NCBI RefSeq assembly: GCF_000328475.2
Contig: NC_026487.1
Coordinates: forward strand, 62,001-126,000
Direction: 5' to 3'
Length of the DNA: 64,000 bases
Origin: Mycosarcoma maydis
Lineage: Eukaryota; Basidiomycota; Ustilaginomycetes; Ustilaginales
Notes under the pieces: model-generated
Told to the model about the DNA's origin: nothing
Databases searched by the model: none
Seen by the model: the letters and a program-made list of their open reading frames with translations, nothing else
Made by a program: the position numbers and the translations under genes
In this document: in pieces, positions 48,583 through 59,435 of the stretch
How the letters are laid out: each line of letters opens with the position of its first letter
Position numbering within the stretch: position 1 is the first letter of the stretch

Positions 48583-49490
48583 ATGTCGGCAGGCTCGACC
48601 TGGTCTCCGCTCGACTTCGGGCTTAGCGGTGTGCACGTGCTGGTGTCCGGCGCTTCGGGTGGTAAGTAGCGCAAAGGCTACGCAAATACCGGAAGGGTAC
48701 AGGATGTATGGACTGAGCGTGCTTGAGACCTTTGATCGCTATTTGCTCAGGAATCGGCTTCGAAACGGCCAAAACGTTTCTTGCGGCCGGAGCCAAAGTG
48801 ACAGCGCACTACAACAGTACGCCCCGTGAGCTCAGCACCACGCCGGATCTGGTTGCACTCCAAGCGGATGTAACGAGCGAGTCGGATGTCGAACGACTTT
48901 TCAGCCAAGCTGAGGCAAAGCAATGTGTACCGGTGCAGGTGCTCGTCGTCAACCACGGTATCTGGCCTGTCCAAGCTGTGCCTCTATCAGATATGTCGCT
49001 CGATCAATGGCGCAACACGCACTCGGTCAACTTGGATGGTGCATTCCTGCTTGTGCGTTCGTTCCTGTCCAACCTCAAAGGCAAGCCTGCCAACATCACA
49101 GATCCCGCCTCGATCTGCTTCATCGGTAGCACCGCCGGCAAGTTCGGAGAGCACGACCACGCTGATTACGCCTCCACCAAGTCTGCCTTGATGTACGGAC
49201 TGGTGCCAACGCTCAAGAACGAGATTGTAAGAATCGCACCAAAGGCGAGAGTCAACTCGGTCAATCCAGGTTGGGTATACACCCCTTTGGCAGAAGAGAC
49301 GATCAAGGACGACAAGGTGCGCGCGAGAGCACTCGCCAGCACACCGCTTCAGAAGGTGGCGATGCCGGCCGATATCGCCCGACAGGTGGTGGTGCTTTCA
49401 AGTCCGACCCTCAGTGGCCACGTCACCGGCGTCAATTTGCAGGTCGATGGCGGCATGGAAGGTCGCTGTCTCTACCCACCTCCTGCATAG
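48583..49490 (+). CDS. Short-chain dehydrogenase/reductase, two exons
   Basis: A 272-residue NAD(P)-dependent SDR. Exon 1 is 48583-48661, exon 2 is 48751-49490. The 89-nt intron (GTAAGT...GCTCAG) splits the nucleotide-binding glycine motif, and splicing restores SGASGGIGFETA at 22-33. Other marks are NHG near 110, catalytic Ser 153 (FIGSTAGKFG), Tyr 166 and Lys 170 (DYASTKSAL), and the NPGWVYTPL loop. The tail VTGVNLQVDGGM is typical of FabG-like classical SDRs. The substrate cannot be named. The gene stop is only 92 bases from the convergent Rdh54 stop. Confidence 0.92.
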
Positions 49491-49582
49491 AGGCGCGGCA
49501 TGTGAGATTTGAATGTTTAGATAGATGGTCAAAGTTACGCAATCTTACAAAGCGGATTCCCCCGACATGTTAGAGATAGAGG

Positions 49583-52500
49583 CTAGTCGAGTGCCGGCGG
49601 AGTCGTGAGCGTAGGTGACGCTGCCTTGTCTGTGGCCGCGTCCGAGTTCTTGGCGAACACAAACAAGATTCGACCTGCTTCGACCTCGTCCAATCTGAAG
49701 TCACTGCTGCCGCCCAAGCCCGAGAGCGCTGGATCATCTACCTCATCCTCCTGATCATCATCGTCGGCCGATGAAAAGACAAGGTCGTCATCTCGATGCT
49801 TCATGTTGCGACTCCACTCGTCGTCCGGCTCGGTTTTCACGAGCGATGTTGCGACCTTGTTCGCTCTTCTCTCGTGTCGAGCATTGCGGATGATGGCAGC
49901 TGCGATCTCGTCGTGGTCAAAATGGTTCGGGTGCAGCACGCAGTCGTAATGCGCCCACTTGTAAAGCGCAAGCAATTTCTTGCGTCTTTCCAGCTTGTCT
50001 TGCGCTGTTTTGTCGACAGCATGCTGCGATGCAGCAACAAATCCTGGCAGTTGCTCGTCGTCGTCGCTGTTTGTCGAGCTTTGGCTATCGGTCCATGTAC
50101 CGGATGAAGTCTGTTCAGGCTTGTCGAGTGTAGCACTGCCACCTTTGCCGTCGCAGTCGCAGAGGAGTTGTCGGTGGCTGATGCACGTTGAATCGAGATG
50201 CAGCGTAAAGATATCACGAAGCTCTTCTTGAGAGAATGTGTCCGATGTCGTCTTCTTTTCGGCATTCATGAGGGAATCTGATAGGCCGAGTTTGGAGATT
50301 TGTCGCTGGTAAATTTTTTCGTCCATGGTGCCCGAAAGCAGCAATCGGTAGATGTAGCATGGCTTCTTCTGTCCGTCTCGATGAATGCGTGCCATCGCCT
50401 GAAGATCCGTGGACGGATTCCAGTCCGAGTCGATCAGCACCAATCGATTTGCACCGATCAGGTTGAGACCCACGCCGCCGCTCTTTGCCGAAAGCAGAAA
50501 GACAAACGATTTGTCAACGCCTTCGCGGTTGAACTGGTTGACCATGGCCATCCTCTCATCCTGCGGCGTCTTTCCATCCAGTCGGAGATAAGGGTAGCGC
50601 TTCTTCCTCATCATGGCCTCGATGATGTCCAAGGTGCTGGTAAAGTTGGAGACCAGCACCACCTTGTCATCGGTCTGTGCCCTGACCGTTTGAAGCAGGT
50701 TCATGACGCAGATGAGCTTACCGCCAAACCTGGCTTCGTTGCGTACAAAATTGGGTGGGAAGAAGCGCGTCAGGTCGCCTACGAGCGCCTTGGTGGGGCT
50801 GTCGGCATCTGCTTCGGTATCTTTGAGCAAGAGCTCTGGGCTGTTGCACAGCTTTCGCAGCACGCCGATCTGTAAAAGGCCGTTGCCCGGTGCGCCCTGG
50901 AGGAGCGAGCGCACTTGGCTCGAGCCAAGGATGGCCTGGTAGATGCGCAGCTGCTCCTCACTCGGGCTGCAGAAGAGCACCATCTCGTGTTTGGGTGGGA
51001 GGAACTTTGTGAGAATGTCGGCAGTGCGACGGAGGATGATGTCCTTTGTGACGGTCATGAGTGCACCGAGGCGTGCTTGGCCAACAGCTTTGGCGTGCTT
51101 GGAGGCGTGCTTGGCGCGTGAGCGCAGGATGGGTTCCTCAAAGAGGGTTTTGAAGGACTCTGGCTTGCCTAGCAGATCGGGAATGACAAAGTCGATCATA
51201 GCGTAGAGTTCGGAGAGGTTGTTCTGAATGGGCGTGCCCGAGAGGATGATTTTGCGTTCGGTTGATAGCTCGTCAAACATTTTGGTGGTCTGGGCATCCT
51301 TGGATTTGAGTCTGTGACCCTCGTCGCAAACGATCAGATCGACAGGCGGTTGGGCGGTTTTGACAATGTCGATGCAGCTCCTGAGCTTTTCATAGCCGAT
51401 GACCATGACATGGTAGGCCTTGGAGCGGGCAAAGCGCTCGACATGCTCACGACCGCAATCCTCGTCGATGCAGAGCACGTTGAGAGAATTGGAGCCGATC
51501 CACTTGCGAAACTCGCGCTTCCAGTTCTTGACGAGTGTGAGTGGGCAGACGATCATGGCACGCTCGATGGTGGACGACTTGGAGGTGTAATAGCAGGATT
51601 GCTTGATGAGGGTGAGGATGAGCGCGATGGTTTGGAGCGTCTTGCCAAGACCCATTTCGTCGGCCAAGATGGCGCCTTTGCCCTTTGTGCCGTCGGCATG
51701 CATGCCCATGACACGCTCATACAAAAATTTGACGCCTTCTACCTGATGAGGACGCAATGCTTTGGTGAGTTGCGGATCGAGGACGACGTCGACGACGGGA
51801 CGGCGTTTGGGATTGTGAGCACGTTGGTGTCTCTCGTCGGGGCGTTTCATGACGATGGCGCCGGGTTCGTTGGGGTCGAATCGAGGATGCGGAGTTTGAC
51901 CGTTGCCGGGATTGTTGAGTCCGCTAACGCGTGAGGGGCTTGTATTTCGCGAGGCAGACGGATCGTGGTCGAGGTCAGGGAGTTTGCGGATGAGTTTGGG
52001 AGCGGGCTTGCCGTAAAAGGTTTCTGCTCGAGCAGGAGTAATCTGATTGAGATCGACCGGTTTGATGGTGGAACGTCTTGTGGGTATAGCAAAGGGCTTG
52101 AGGGTGCGGGTGGCTGTGGGTGGAGGAGCGTTTCTAAGAGGTGATAACTCTCCACGGGTGAAAGCTATGAGCTTGCGGTATTCTAAGAGGTCAATTTCTC
52201 GATCGATCTCGATTTCTTTGCCACCGAGCGCCAATTCGTCGCCGAAAGAGAGACGGTTGAATGCAAAGCGAGCGGATGCGACGAGTTGCTTGCCGGTCTG
52301 TGAGCAGATGAGGGTGCAACGTTCTCCAGCGTCTTTTACGACGAGGATGGCATCACCGTCCCAGGTCTTGTGCTTCTTTTGCTGTGGCTTTCTCCAGGTG
52401 CAGAGGTAGAAAGGACCGAAACTATTGGACGAAGGTGATGCTGCGTTGGAAGATGAGGAGGCTTGATTGGACGAGTTGCGGCTGAGCAGGAAAGCATGCG

Positions 52501-52765
52501 AAGGCGGTGTGTCATTTGCGCCTACGGTGGCTGCGGGTATTGATTCGGAATCGAGATGATCATCGTGTTCCTGCTGTGTCGGAAGCACGAGTCTGGCCCT
52601 TTTGGCAGGAGTGACGACGCTATCGGTAGAAGTGGCCCTGGCGATGCGAGATGGAGAAGCAAAGCCAGCGCTGGCTAGGGCCGAGTGGGATGCGCGCTTG
52701 AGACCGAGCGTGCCTCGTGGACGAGCTGGCTTGGGTTGAGCAGCGTGATGCGCATTTGTATCCAT
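49583..52765 (-). CDS. RDH54: Rdh54/Tid1 (RAD54B-like) SNF2 helicase
   Basis: A 1060-residue Swi2/Snf2 DNA translocase that works with Rad51 or Dmc1 in homologous recombination. The ATG at 52763-52765 is first in frame. The N-terminal module FYLCTWRKPQQKKHKTWDGD (about 118-137) followed by GKEIEIDREI is the conserved element of Rdh54/RAD54B, which separates it from Rad54. Helicase motifs are Walker A in ADEMGLGKTLQT, motif Ia MIVCPLTLVKNWKREF, the DEGH box VCDEGHRLKS, SGTPIQNNLSEL, then C-terminal LRLDGKTPQDERM, LLSAKSGGVGLNLIGANR and ARIHRDGQKKPCYIYR. An acidic tail of about 200 residues ends it. It is intronless. It is divergent from the F-BAR/PH gene across 1.8 kb. Confidence 0.93.
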   Translation of the reverse strand: MDTNAHHAAQPKPARPRGTLGLKRASHSALASAGFASPSRIARATSTDSVVTPAKRARLVLPTQQEHDDHLDSESIPAATVGANDTPPSHAFLLSRNSSNQASSSSNAASPSSNSFGPFYLCTWRKPQQKKHKTWDGDAILVVKDAGERCTLICSQTGKQLVASARFAFNRLSFGDELALGGKEIEIDREIDLLEYRKLIAFTRGELSPLRNAPPPTATRTLKPFAIPTRRSTIKPVDLNQITPARAETFYGKPAPKLIRKLPDLDHDPSASRNTSPSRVSGLNNPGNGQTPHPRFDPNEPGAIVMKRPDERHQRAHNPKRRPVVDVVLDPQLTKALRPHQVEGVKFLYERVMGMHADGTKGKGAILADEMGLGKTLQTIALILTLIKQSCYYTSKSSTIERAMIVCPLTLVKNWKREFRKWIGSNSLNVLCIDEDCGREHVERFARSKAYHVMVIGYEKLRSCIDIVKTAQPPVDLIVCDEGHRLKSKDAQTTKMFDELSTERKIILSGTPIQNNLSELYAMIDFVIPDLLGKPESFKTLFEEPILRSRAKHASKHAKAVGQARLGALMTVTKDIILRRTADILTKFLPPKHEMVLFCSPSEEQLRIYQAILGSSQVRSLLQGAPGNGLLQIGVLRKLCNSPELLLKDTEADADSPTKALVGDLTRFFPPNFVRNEARFGGKLICVMNLLQTVRAQTDDKVVLVSNFTSTLDIIEAMMRKKRYPYLRLDGKTPQDERMAMVNQFNREGVDKSFVFLLSAKSGGVGLNLIGANRLVLIDSDWNPSTDLQAMARIHRDGQKKPCYIYRLLLSGTMDEKIYQRQISKLGLSDSLMNAEKKTTSDTFSQEELRDIFTLHLDSTCISHRQLLCDCDGKGGSATLDKPEQTSSGTWTDSQSSTNSDDDEQLPGFVAASQHAVDKTAQDKLERRKKLLALYKWAHYDCVLHPNHFDHDEIAAAIIRNARHERRANKVATSLVKTEPDDEWSRNMKHRDDDLVFSSADDDDQEDEVDDPALSGLGGSSDFRLDEVEAGRILFVFAKNSDAATDKAASPTLTTPPALD

Positions 52766-53989
52766 GATCGATTACCAAAGCGATTTGACTGCTGCTGAGA
52801 CGACCAATGGGATGAGAGTGAGAGTGATGCTGAAACTCGCTGACCTGTTGGTGTTGCGTTGCCACAAAGCTCATCGACTCAGCCTACGCCCAAAAAATTT
52901 AGTTCGTGATTGGTGAGGTGTTGCTTTGAATGATTTTGCAACACATCCGTCTGTCGGTCGATTCGTGTCTCGTTACGCGTCGCGTAACTTGCAAGTCGTA
53001 TGTCCCAACCAAACTGTATGAATCACGAATCACGAATCATGGAATAAATGGTCAGACCGAGATGTTACAAAGAGCGCCAAAATTGGGGCACAAGAATTGG
53101 AGCACGAAAATTGCAGTGGAGCATGGCGTAGCTTGGGTGGGATCGGAAAGGAGTTCAATCGGGGGCCCGATACAGCGAGGACGAGATACGGTAGAGGCGG
53201 AAGAAGGTGCCGAAAAGAGAAGATCAAACGCGTGAGGATCTGCAAAACAAAAGCCTCGAGCCGAAGCGAGTGAGCCAGCGAGCCAGCTAATCAGTTGTGA
53301 GTAAAAGCAAGCGAAGCAAGCGAAGCAAGCGTCGAGTGGCACCAAAAATAGCCACTAACTTAATTCGTGAATCAAGCGTCAAGATTCTCACTGCAAGGTC
53401 AGCCAAGAACACTCGACCGAAACGAGTGAGTGCCCAAACACATGCCGGACTACGTCACGCCACAGCCGCAGCCAAGCTGCCCGTCACGAATCGGCACGTC
53501 TTGCTTACTCGGTCCATCCGCTGATTGTCACTGGACTCACTCTAGCAGTGACTCTTCACATAGCCATCTGACCCGAATCGGTCGCCAAACATAAAGCAAG
53601 AGCACGAGCACGAGTGGAACTCTCTTGGCACGCTTGGGAGCATCTGGATGGACGAATAGAATAGCAGGATGAAGGTGTTGTGAACAGCATTCACGGTTAG
53701 CAAAGAGCCATCTCGAATGAATCGTGCATCTCACGAATCGTGCATTGTGAGGGGAGGACAAAGCACGTTCGTTGAGGCTTGGGTTCTGCCAGCACAAACG
53801 CACATCCGCCTCGTGAGTCAGAGTCAGGGTGACAGGGTGAGACGAGTTGACGGTCGGTGCAAACGTCATTGCTCGAATCACAGAATCATAAACCGTGAAC
53901 AAAGTTGTGCTGCTCGCTCGGCATCGAAACGCCGTTGGTAATTCGCACCAAATTCCTCCGACGCGGCGAATCATAGTGCGACCGTGATT

Positions 53990-54022
<33 letters not shown>

Positions 54023-54536
54023 GATGGATTAGCCTTTTTGTTCTTACATTCTATAGAAGAGGATATTTTTAGAAAAATAAATTGAAAATGGGTGGAGGGC
54101 AGCGTAACGTCACAGCCAAACTGACAACGTACCATCGGCACTCTGACTCGCCTCACAGCTGACACAAACCAGAGACCGGAGAGAGGTCATCGCACAGCAC
54201 AGCACACCACAGCACAGCGTAGCGTTGCGTTGCGTTGCGTTCCACCCGACTCACGACTCGATTACGCGCCTCTGTTCTTCTGCCCGACTCGAGGTCGCGT
54301 CATCCGTCTATCGCATCCAGCCATCCATCCATCCATCCACTGACCACTGTTCACCTCGCTCACACGTAACTGCAAACCCTGCCTCCGTCTATCCTCCTCT
54401 TCACCACCATCCGAACGATCATACCCTTTCCATCCGGTCAGCATCTACCCGCCGCTCACCGTTTGTCGTTCCTTTTGCATCTTTCATCTCTTCTTTTCAC
54501 TACCACCACACACGTCGTCCACCTCTGTTCTTCACA
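52766..54536. other. Long divergent intergenic region
   Basis: It contains AAGCGAAGC 9-bp units near 53308-53332, the GCACCGT heptamer array (53991-54022), and GCGTT pentamers near 54218-54240. The last 150 bases before the F-BAR gene are strongly pyrimidine-rich. No gene is supported. Confidence 0.6.
53991..54022. repeat. Heptamer tandem repeat (GCACCGT)
   Basis: Four perfect units and a partial one. GTGCAC half-sites make the array partly palindromic. Confidence 0.93.
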
Positions 54537-56328
54537 ATGGCCGACGCACAGTCCACCATCACCAGGGCGACCTCGCTCAGCAGAAAGTCCACCGTTGCCA
54601 GCCGCAACGCCTCCCTGATCAAGAAAAACACAGGCCCTCACGAGCTTCGTCCTTCCGACATTCTTATCGAGCGATTCACTGGTGAGTTGGATTCCTACCA
54701 ACACTGTCAATCTCCAGTCGAGTAGCACCACAAGTACTGACCATTCTCCGCTCCGCTCCACTCCACTCTGCTTTGCTTTGCCTTCCCACTCCACAGGCTG
54801 GAAGCACATCACCAAGCAGCTCATCAGCTACTTTGAGGGTATTGCCGATATTGAGTACAACACCGCCAAGGAGCTTACCAAGCTCGGCGGTGTCATCCAG
54901 GTCCCCTTCCGCGAAGGCAACCAATTCCTCGGCGAGGATGGCATCCAGGACATCTATTACGGCATCCGCGACAAGACCCGTGTCATTGCCGATCACCATG
55001 CCAACCTCGCAAAGACCGTCGAGGGCTCCATCGTTCAGCACCTCCAAAAGCTTCGTTCCGAAATCAAGGCCCACATCAAGAATGTCCAGCAGGATACCGG
55101 CAAGCTCGCCAACTCGGTCGCAAAGGAGCGCGAAATGTCTACAAAAATGATCACCGAACTCGCCCGCTCCATCACCCTCCTCAAGAATACCCCCATGAGT
55201 GTCACTGCTCGCGAAGACCCCTACGCCGCCAACCAGGCCGTCTTCCGTCAGCTCCAGCGCCAGGTCAACGAGGAGAACGCTCTGCAAAAGTCGATCATCA
55301 TCATGCAGCAGAACTCGGCCCACTTTGAGGAGGGCATCGTTCGCAGCATTCAGAGCGCTTGGCAGACCTTTGACGAGTGGTCCGGCCGCATGTCGGCTCA
55401 GGTCCAGGACACCTGGCTCAGTCTCGGCGTCCAGATGCGTTCGCTCCAGCCCAACTCCGAGTGGATCGCCTTTGCCGCTCGATCCGACCACCTGCTCGAC
55501 CCCGACACCCCTCTTCGCAACCCCGAAACCATCGACTACCCCGGCAAGGACGACCCCTCGGTCATCCCCGTCCACCAGGGCATCCTCGAGCGCAAGAAGC
55601 GTTTCACAAAGACGTACAAGGAGTCGTTCTACGTCCTCACTCCTTCAGGCTACCTCCACGAGCACGGCTCCTCGGACCCCACCAAGCACCCCCAGCCCGA
55701 ACTTTCGCTCTTCTTGCCCGAGTGCACCCTCGGCCCACCTTCCACTATGGCTGCCAAGAGCCACAAGTTCCACATCGAGGGTCGCAAGGTCACCGGCAAT
55801 CAGTCCGCCGTGCCTTCCAAGGGTCTTGCCAGCCTCGGCATGGGTCGCGAGCACGCCTATACCTTCCGCGCTCGCAGCCATGAGGAGATGATGGAGTGGT
55901 GGAACGACATCAAGCAGCTCTCCAAGGTCTACCTTACCACCTCGGAACAGATGGACCGTTCCGGTATTGTACCTGCCGCTGTTCGCGCCGCTGGATACCG
56001 CTCCGAGGAGGAAGACGAGGAAGAGGAAGACGGAAGCTCGATCGAGGAAGAGGACGAAGAATACGAAGAGGCTGCCGATGAGAACCAGGGCCAGGCTCAA
56101 GCTGCGCCTGCCATTCCTTCCGCCTCCACCTCGGCCGTCAAAGAGGAAGAGGCGCCCGCCTACACTGGCGGAGCTGCCTCCCAGGGCGAGGTGGGCCCCA
56201 ACGGCTACCTCCTCGAGAAGAAGGGCGAGTCGGCTCAGGCGGGCGAGCCTTCCCAGGATGGCCTCAACCGCAGCGCTTCTTCGGCCGGAAAGGAGAAGGC
56301 GACTGAGACAGAGGCCAAGGAGGCATGA
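54537..56328 (+). CDS. Slm1/Slm2-type F-BAR and PH domain protein, two exons
   Basis: A 558-residue membrane-curvature and phosphoinositide-binding protein. Yeast Slm1/2 bind PI(4,5)P2 in eisosomes and activate TORC2. Exon 1 is 54537-54681, exon 2 is 54797-56328. The 115-nt intron (GTGAGT...CCACAG) links FT to GWKHITKQLISYFEG. The F-BAR-like coiled coil spans about 48-260 (AKELTKLGGVIQVPFREGNQ, QRQVNEENALQKS). The PH domain is at about 285-410 (HQGILERKKRFTKTYKESFY, YTFRARSHEEMMEWWNDIK). The tail is highly acidic (EEEDEEEEDGSS), then rich in Ala/Glu. The basic, Ser-rich N terminus may be a phosphorylation site. Domain order supports the Slm call strongly. Confidence 0.94.
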
Positions 56329-56753
56329 GCTACTACCCGTCTTGTCACTCACTCTACTCGGCATTCTTGGATGCGGCCAGTAGACAGACACGCGGCTATC
56401 GTGCATCTATTGATATCCCAAGAGCTTCCGATTCGAATCCCCCTCATACCTGGTCAAGCTTTGTGATCGTCCCGCGTGATTCTGCGCTCGGATGCACGCT
56501 TTGTTTGTCCGCGTTCGTTTGACCGACTGCTTTTCCGTTTCGATCTGTACTTTGTTCTGCTAGTCTCCATTCCATTGCTTCTCATGGTGGATGGAGCTGC
56601 TTGTTAATATTCAGTTGGTTTACTTTCAGCCGATCTTGAGTTGTGCATGAGCGACGCTTGGCGGATATGGGGGTGAACGAGGTTGATGGGGGGTCTGTGA
56701 TACGAAATAGATGCACAAGGTAACAGGTATGATTGCATGTGCACGGTGGTGTT
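56329..56753. other. Convergent gap
   Basis: 425 bases between the F-BAR/PH and ALG7 stop codons. I see only 3' flank sequence. Confidence 0.6.
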
Positions 56754-58382
56754 CTATGGAAACACGATGGAGGCGAGCCAATAACGGATGGCAAAGGCAA
56801 GGCATGAACCGGCGACTTGGAGTAGCATGGTGTGGAGCCACAGGCTGTATTCAGAGATGTGTGGACCAGTGAAAGGGATTTGGTTGTCGTGGGTTGGATG
56901 GGATCGATGTCGGACACGTCGCAAGACGAGGATGGCGTTGAGGATGGTGAGATTCGTAGTGCTCTTGATTCGACGTTGTTGCGCATCGTAGAACTCGAGT
57001 TGGACCAGGTGGAGCGCAGAGAGCGACTTGAGCACCAACGTCGAGACGGTACTGGCGGGATGTAAAGGTTGCATCGACGTATTGGTCAGCTGCTTGTCCT
57101 TGTCGACATCGCCAGAGCCAAAGTATTGGATCGAAGGATATAGACTGTTGGTCTCGGCGTGATACCTCGGAACGCGATGCCGAGGATTCGGGACCAGTCC
57201 AAACAGCTGCGGACAGCTGAGCACAAAGTTGAAGATCTGCGGAACGAAAAATAGCAACACAGTCTTGCTGAAATGTCCCAAGATGCCGACAGTGGAAAAC
57301 ACCATGCCGGCAAAATAGCAAAAGGTATCACCCACAAACACACGCGCCGGATACCTGTTCCACGAGAACAGCGCCATGCACACGGCGGTCAACGGCAGCA
57401 AAAGGTAGAGACTGAACAGGTGACGTCGAAGCAACTCGGTGCTCGATCGAGATCCTTGCATGCCAGCACGAGAGTCGAGGTAGAGCAAGCTATTGATGCA
57501 CAGCGAGATCGAGATCACGATCGCCTGCCCCACCTCGACACCGTTGATGCCGGCAATGATGTTGATGCTATTGGTGCAGAACGTCGAGAGTAGCGACATG
57601 TACAGGTAGTACAGCGGACCAAGTTCCAGAATCGACGAACCCATCCATCGCCTCAGCACACCAGGCCATCCAGGCACCACCACCGACGTTGCTCCTCCAC
57701 CTGCGTAGTAGACGGTCAGCAGCGGGATGCTCGAAATAATCGGGATCGGAAGCTTGTACCTCCAGCGAATGTCGAACACGTCGTCCAAGAATCCCAACAC
57801 GATTGCCGATAAGAACGAGAGCAAAGCCGACAGAAACGTCGCCAGCTCGTGATGCGGAAATCCAAGCCTGCCATCCATGCGACCTTGCCAATCGTCGGCC
57901 GTCTTGTACACGCGCTGCGGTCGAGATGAAAAGTACCTGAACGGGATGAACACGAACAAGACGCCCATGTACACCGCCGCGGTTGGAAGTCCGAGACTCT
58001 CTGGAATTGGCTCGAGCTTGTGCTTGAGCAGATCTCGACCCTTGAAGCCGCGAGCGAAAAACACGTCCTTGGTCCTCGCAATGGCTACGCTAGCCGCCCA
58101 GTATCCCACTAACGAAAGGCCGAGCGCCGCGAACAAGCCCGGAAACGCATCGTCGTAGTACAGAATCGTCCGTCGCTGCTCCAACGACACAAGGTAGTCA
58201 AGCAGCCTTGTGAGCTTGCATGGTTTCGAGCCAAGAAACAGCTCGGCGAGCCATTCAAACGGCGGCCACCCTCCACCACTGGCATAGTGATCCCCGGACG
58301 CTTCTAGCTGTAACAACGGCGGAAGCACCAATGCCAGCGTGCCAATCGGCAGCACGAAAGCTGCTGCGACGTGCCAAGTCAT
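56754..58382 (-). CDS. ALG7: UDP-GlcNAc:dolichyl-phosphate GlcNAc-1-phosphotransferase (Alg7)
   Basis: A 542-residue polytopic ER enzyme that starts lipid-linked oligosaccharide synthesis for N-glycosylation; it is the tunicamycin target. The ATG at 58380-58382 begins a membrane helix (MTWHVAAAFVLPIGTLALVL). About ten helices follow. Signature motifs of the family are GFKGRDLLKHKLEPIPESLG near 110-135, the Asp pair in GFLDDVFDIRWRYKLPIP, FCTNSINIIAGINGVEVGQ, RVFVGDTFCYFAGM, and LFFVPQIFNFVLSCPQLFG. It is intronless. The C-terminal part (IKSTTNLTILNAILVLRR) matches the eukaryotic enzyme. The gene is single-copy in the window and essential in yeast. Confidence 0.97.
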   Translation of the reverse strand: MTWHVAAAFVLPIGTLALVLPPLLQLEASGDHYASGGGWPPFEWLAELFLGSKPCKLTRLLDYLVSLEQRRTILYYDDAFPGLFAALGLSLVGYWAASVAIARTKDVFFARGFKGRDLLKHKLEPIPESLGLPTAAVYMGVLFVFIPFRYFSSRPQRVYKTADDWQGRMDGRLGFPHHELATFLSALLSFLSAIVLGFLDDVFDIRWRYKLPIPIISSIPLLTVYYAGGGATSVVVPGWPGVLRRWMGSSILELGPLYYLYMSLLSTFCTNSINIIAGINGVEVGQAIVISISLCINSLLYLDSRAGMQGSRSSTELLRRHLFSLYLLLPLTAVCMALFSWNRYPARVFVGDTFCYFAGMVFSTVGILGHFSKTVLLFFVPQIFNFVLSCPQLFGLVPNPRHRVPRYHAETNSLYPSIQYFGSGDVDKDKQLTNTSMQPLHPASTVSTLVLKSLSALHLVQLEFYDAQQRRIKSTTNLTILNAILVLRRVRHRSHPTHDNQIPFTGPHISEYSLWLHTMLLQVAGSCLAFAIRYWLASIVFP

Positions 58383-58593
58383 GCTGGCGTCGATTGCTTG
58401 GTGGTAAGAGTCAAACGACGTCGGACGTCAGACGTCTCTAACAAAGGCCCGTGCCATTCACTATTCGTGATCATCACTCATGACTGACTAATCACCAATT
58501 GTGAATATACAGCCACGGGCGAGAAGAATTCCCAAAATCTCAGCGTCACGTCATGCATCAGACCAAACGTGAAACACGAGAATTTGTCAAAAT

Positions 58594-58656
58594 CACGAAT
58601 CACGAATCACGAATCACGAATCACGAATCACGAATCACGAATCACGAATCACGAAT
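58594..58656. repeat. Heptamer tandem repeat (CACGAAT), nine perfect units
   Basis: Exactly 63 bases of perfect 7-bp units, the same unit as at 30245 and 61195. Confidence 0.97.
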
Positions 58657-58856
58657 TTCTTGGGTTGAGTGTCGACGTAGAGCTTCTCTTTGCACACCAC
58701 AGAAGTTACTGTATCTTGAGATTAATCGTGAATCAAAGATCCTTGTCAAACCCCGGATTCGTATTGAACTGCCTTCCCTAGCCAGACCCATGACGGCGCT
58801 GCTGCATTCACGTATATGCCCAATCACAACCAAGGGACCAAACGTCAATCGAAAAG

Positions 58857-59259
58857 AAACTCGAAACAAGAAATGTCTTCACAATCGTGGATTTCAAGCA
58901 ACTCCGGCTGGCGGAAGCGTTGGTCTCGAAAGAACAAGCGCTGTCCGGCAGCTCTGATGACCTCCGCAGACTTGAACGGCCTTCTAGACCAAGCCAAGCT
59001 GCATCTTCAGTAGCAAAAGAGCCGAAAAATGGCACGTCGGAGCGCTATCGCCCCTTACAACAGGAGCTCGCCGCAGTTGGCCACAGCAAACCTCACAGAG
59101 GAGCTGCAGCAAAGCGAAAACGAATCCAGACTAGATGAACAGATGTTGATGTCGCTAGGCTATGACTCAAACCCCGGTCACGGGAGCACAGCCGCAAAGC
59201 GACGCACTCCAAGACTCGGTGCTCTTAAGACCCAGCATGTGTGTCGTAAAGACGGGTGA
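58857..59259 (+). CDS. Possible small spliced gene, start not found
   Basis: Two plus-strand frames look protein-like and can be joined. Frame one reads VDFKQLRLAEALVSKEQALS and continues to PSQAASS. A 67-nt GT-AG intron at 59010-59076 (GTAGCA...GCCGCAG) then leads in phase 0 into LATANLTEELQQSENESRLD and EQMLMSLGYDSNPG, with a TGA at 59257-59259. Helical, charged sequence on both sides of the join supports it. No ATG is in frame upstream before a stop at 58791, so a 5' exon would be required. I recognise no family. A degenerate or frameshifted gene is the alternative. Confidence 0.3.
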
Positions 59260-59435
59260 AAGTGGGGGAGAGGGGGAAGACAGGGCAAGAGATGGAATGG
59301 AATGGAACACGCCGCGCTGCGCCTCACGGAAGAAGAATAAACGAGAAAGAACATAAGAGCATAAAAGCATCAAAAGCACAGTCAAACCCATGATAGCGCA
59401 GGCACGCGGTACGTTGCTTCTCGTATGACGAGGTG

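Larger units (their letters stand above)
58383..59435. other. Intergenic region with nine-unit heptamer array
   Basis: It has the longest CACGAAT array of the window (58594-58656). From about 58857 to 59259 plus-strand frames look coding-like and may form a small spliced gene (separate entry). The rest is unremarkable. Confidence 0.6.

Noticed and set aside
56430..56460. GATTCGAATCC as a tRNA T-loop
   Set aside because: No matching acceptor, D or anticodon stems in the flanks.
58594..58656. CACGAAT array as a CRISPR-like or telomere-like element
   Set aside because: There are no spacers and the unit is only 7 bp in a fungal nuclear context; it is not the TTAGGG telomere repeat and lies between ordinary genes.
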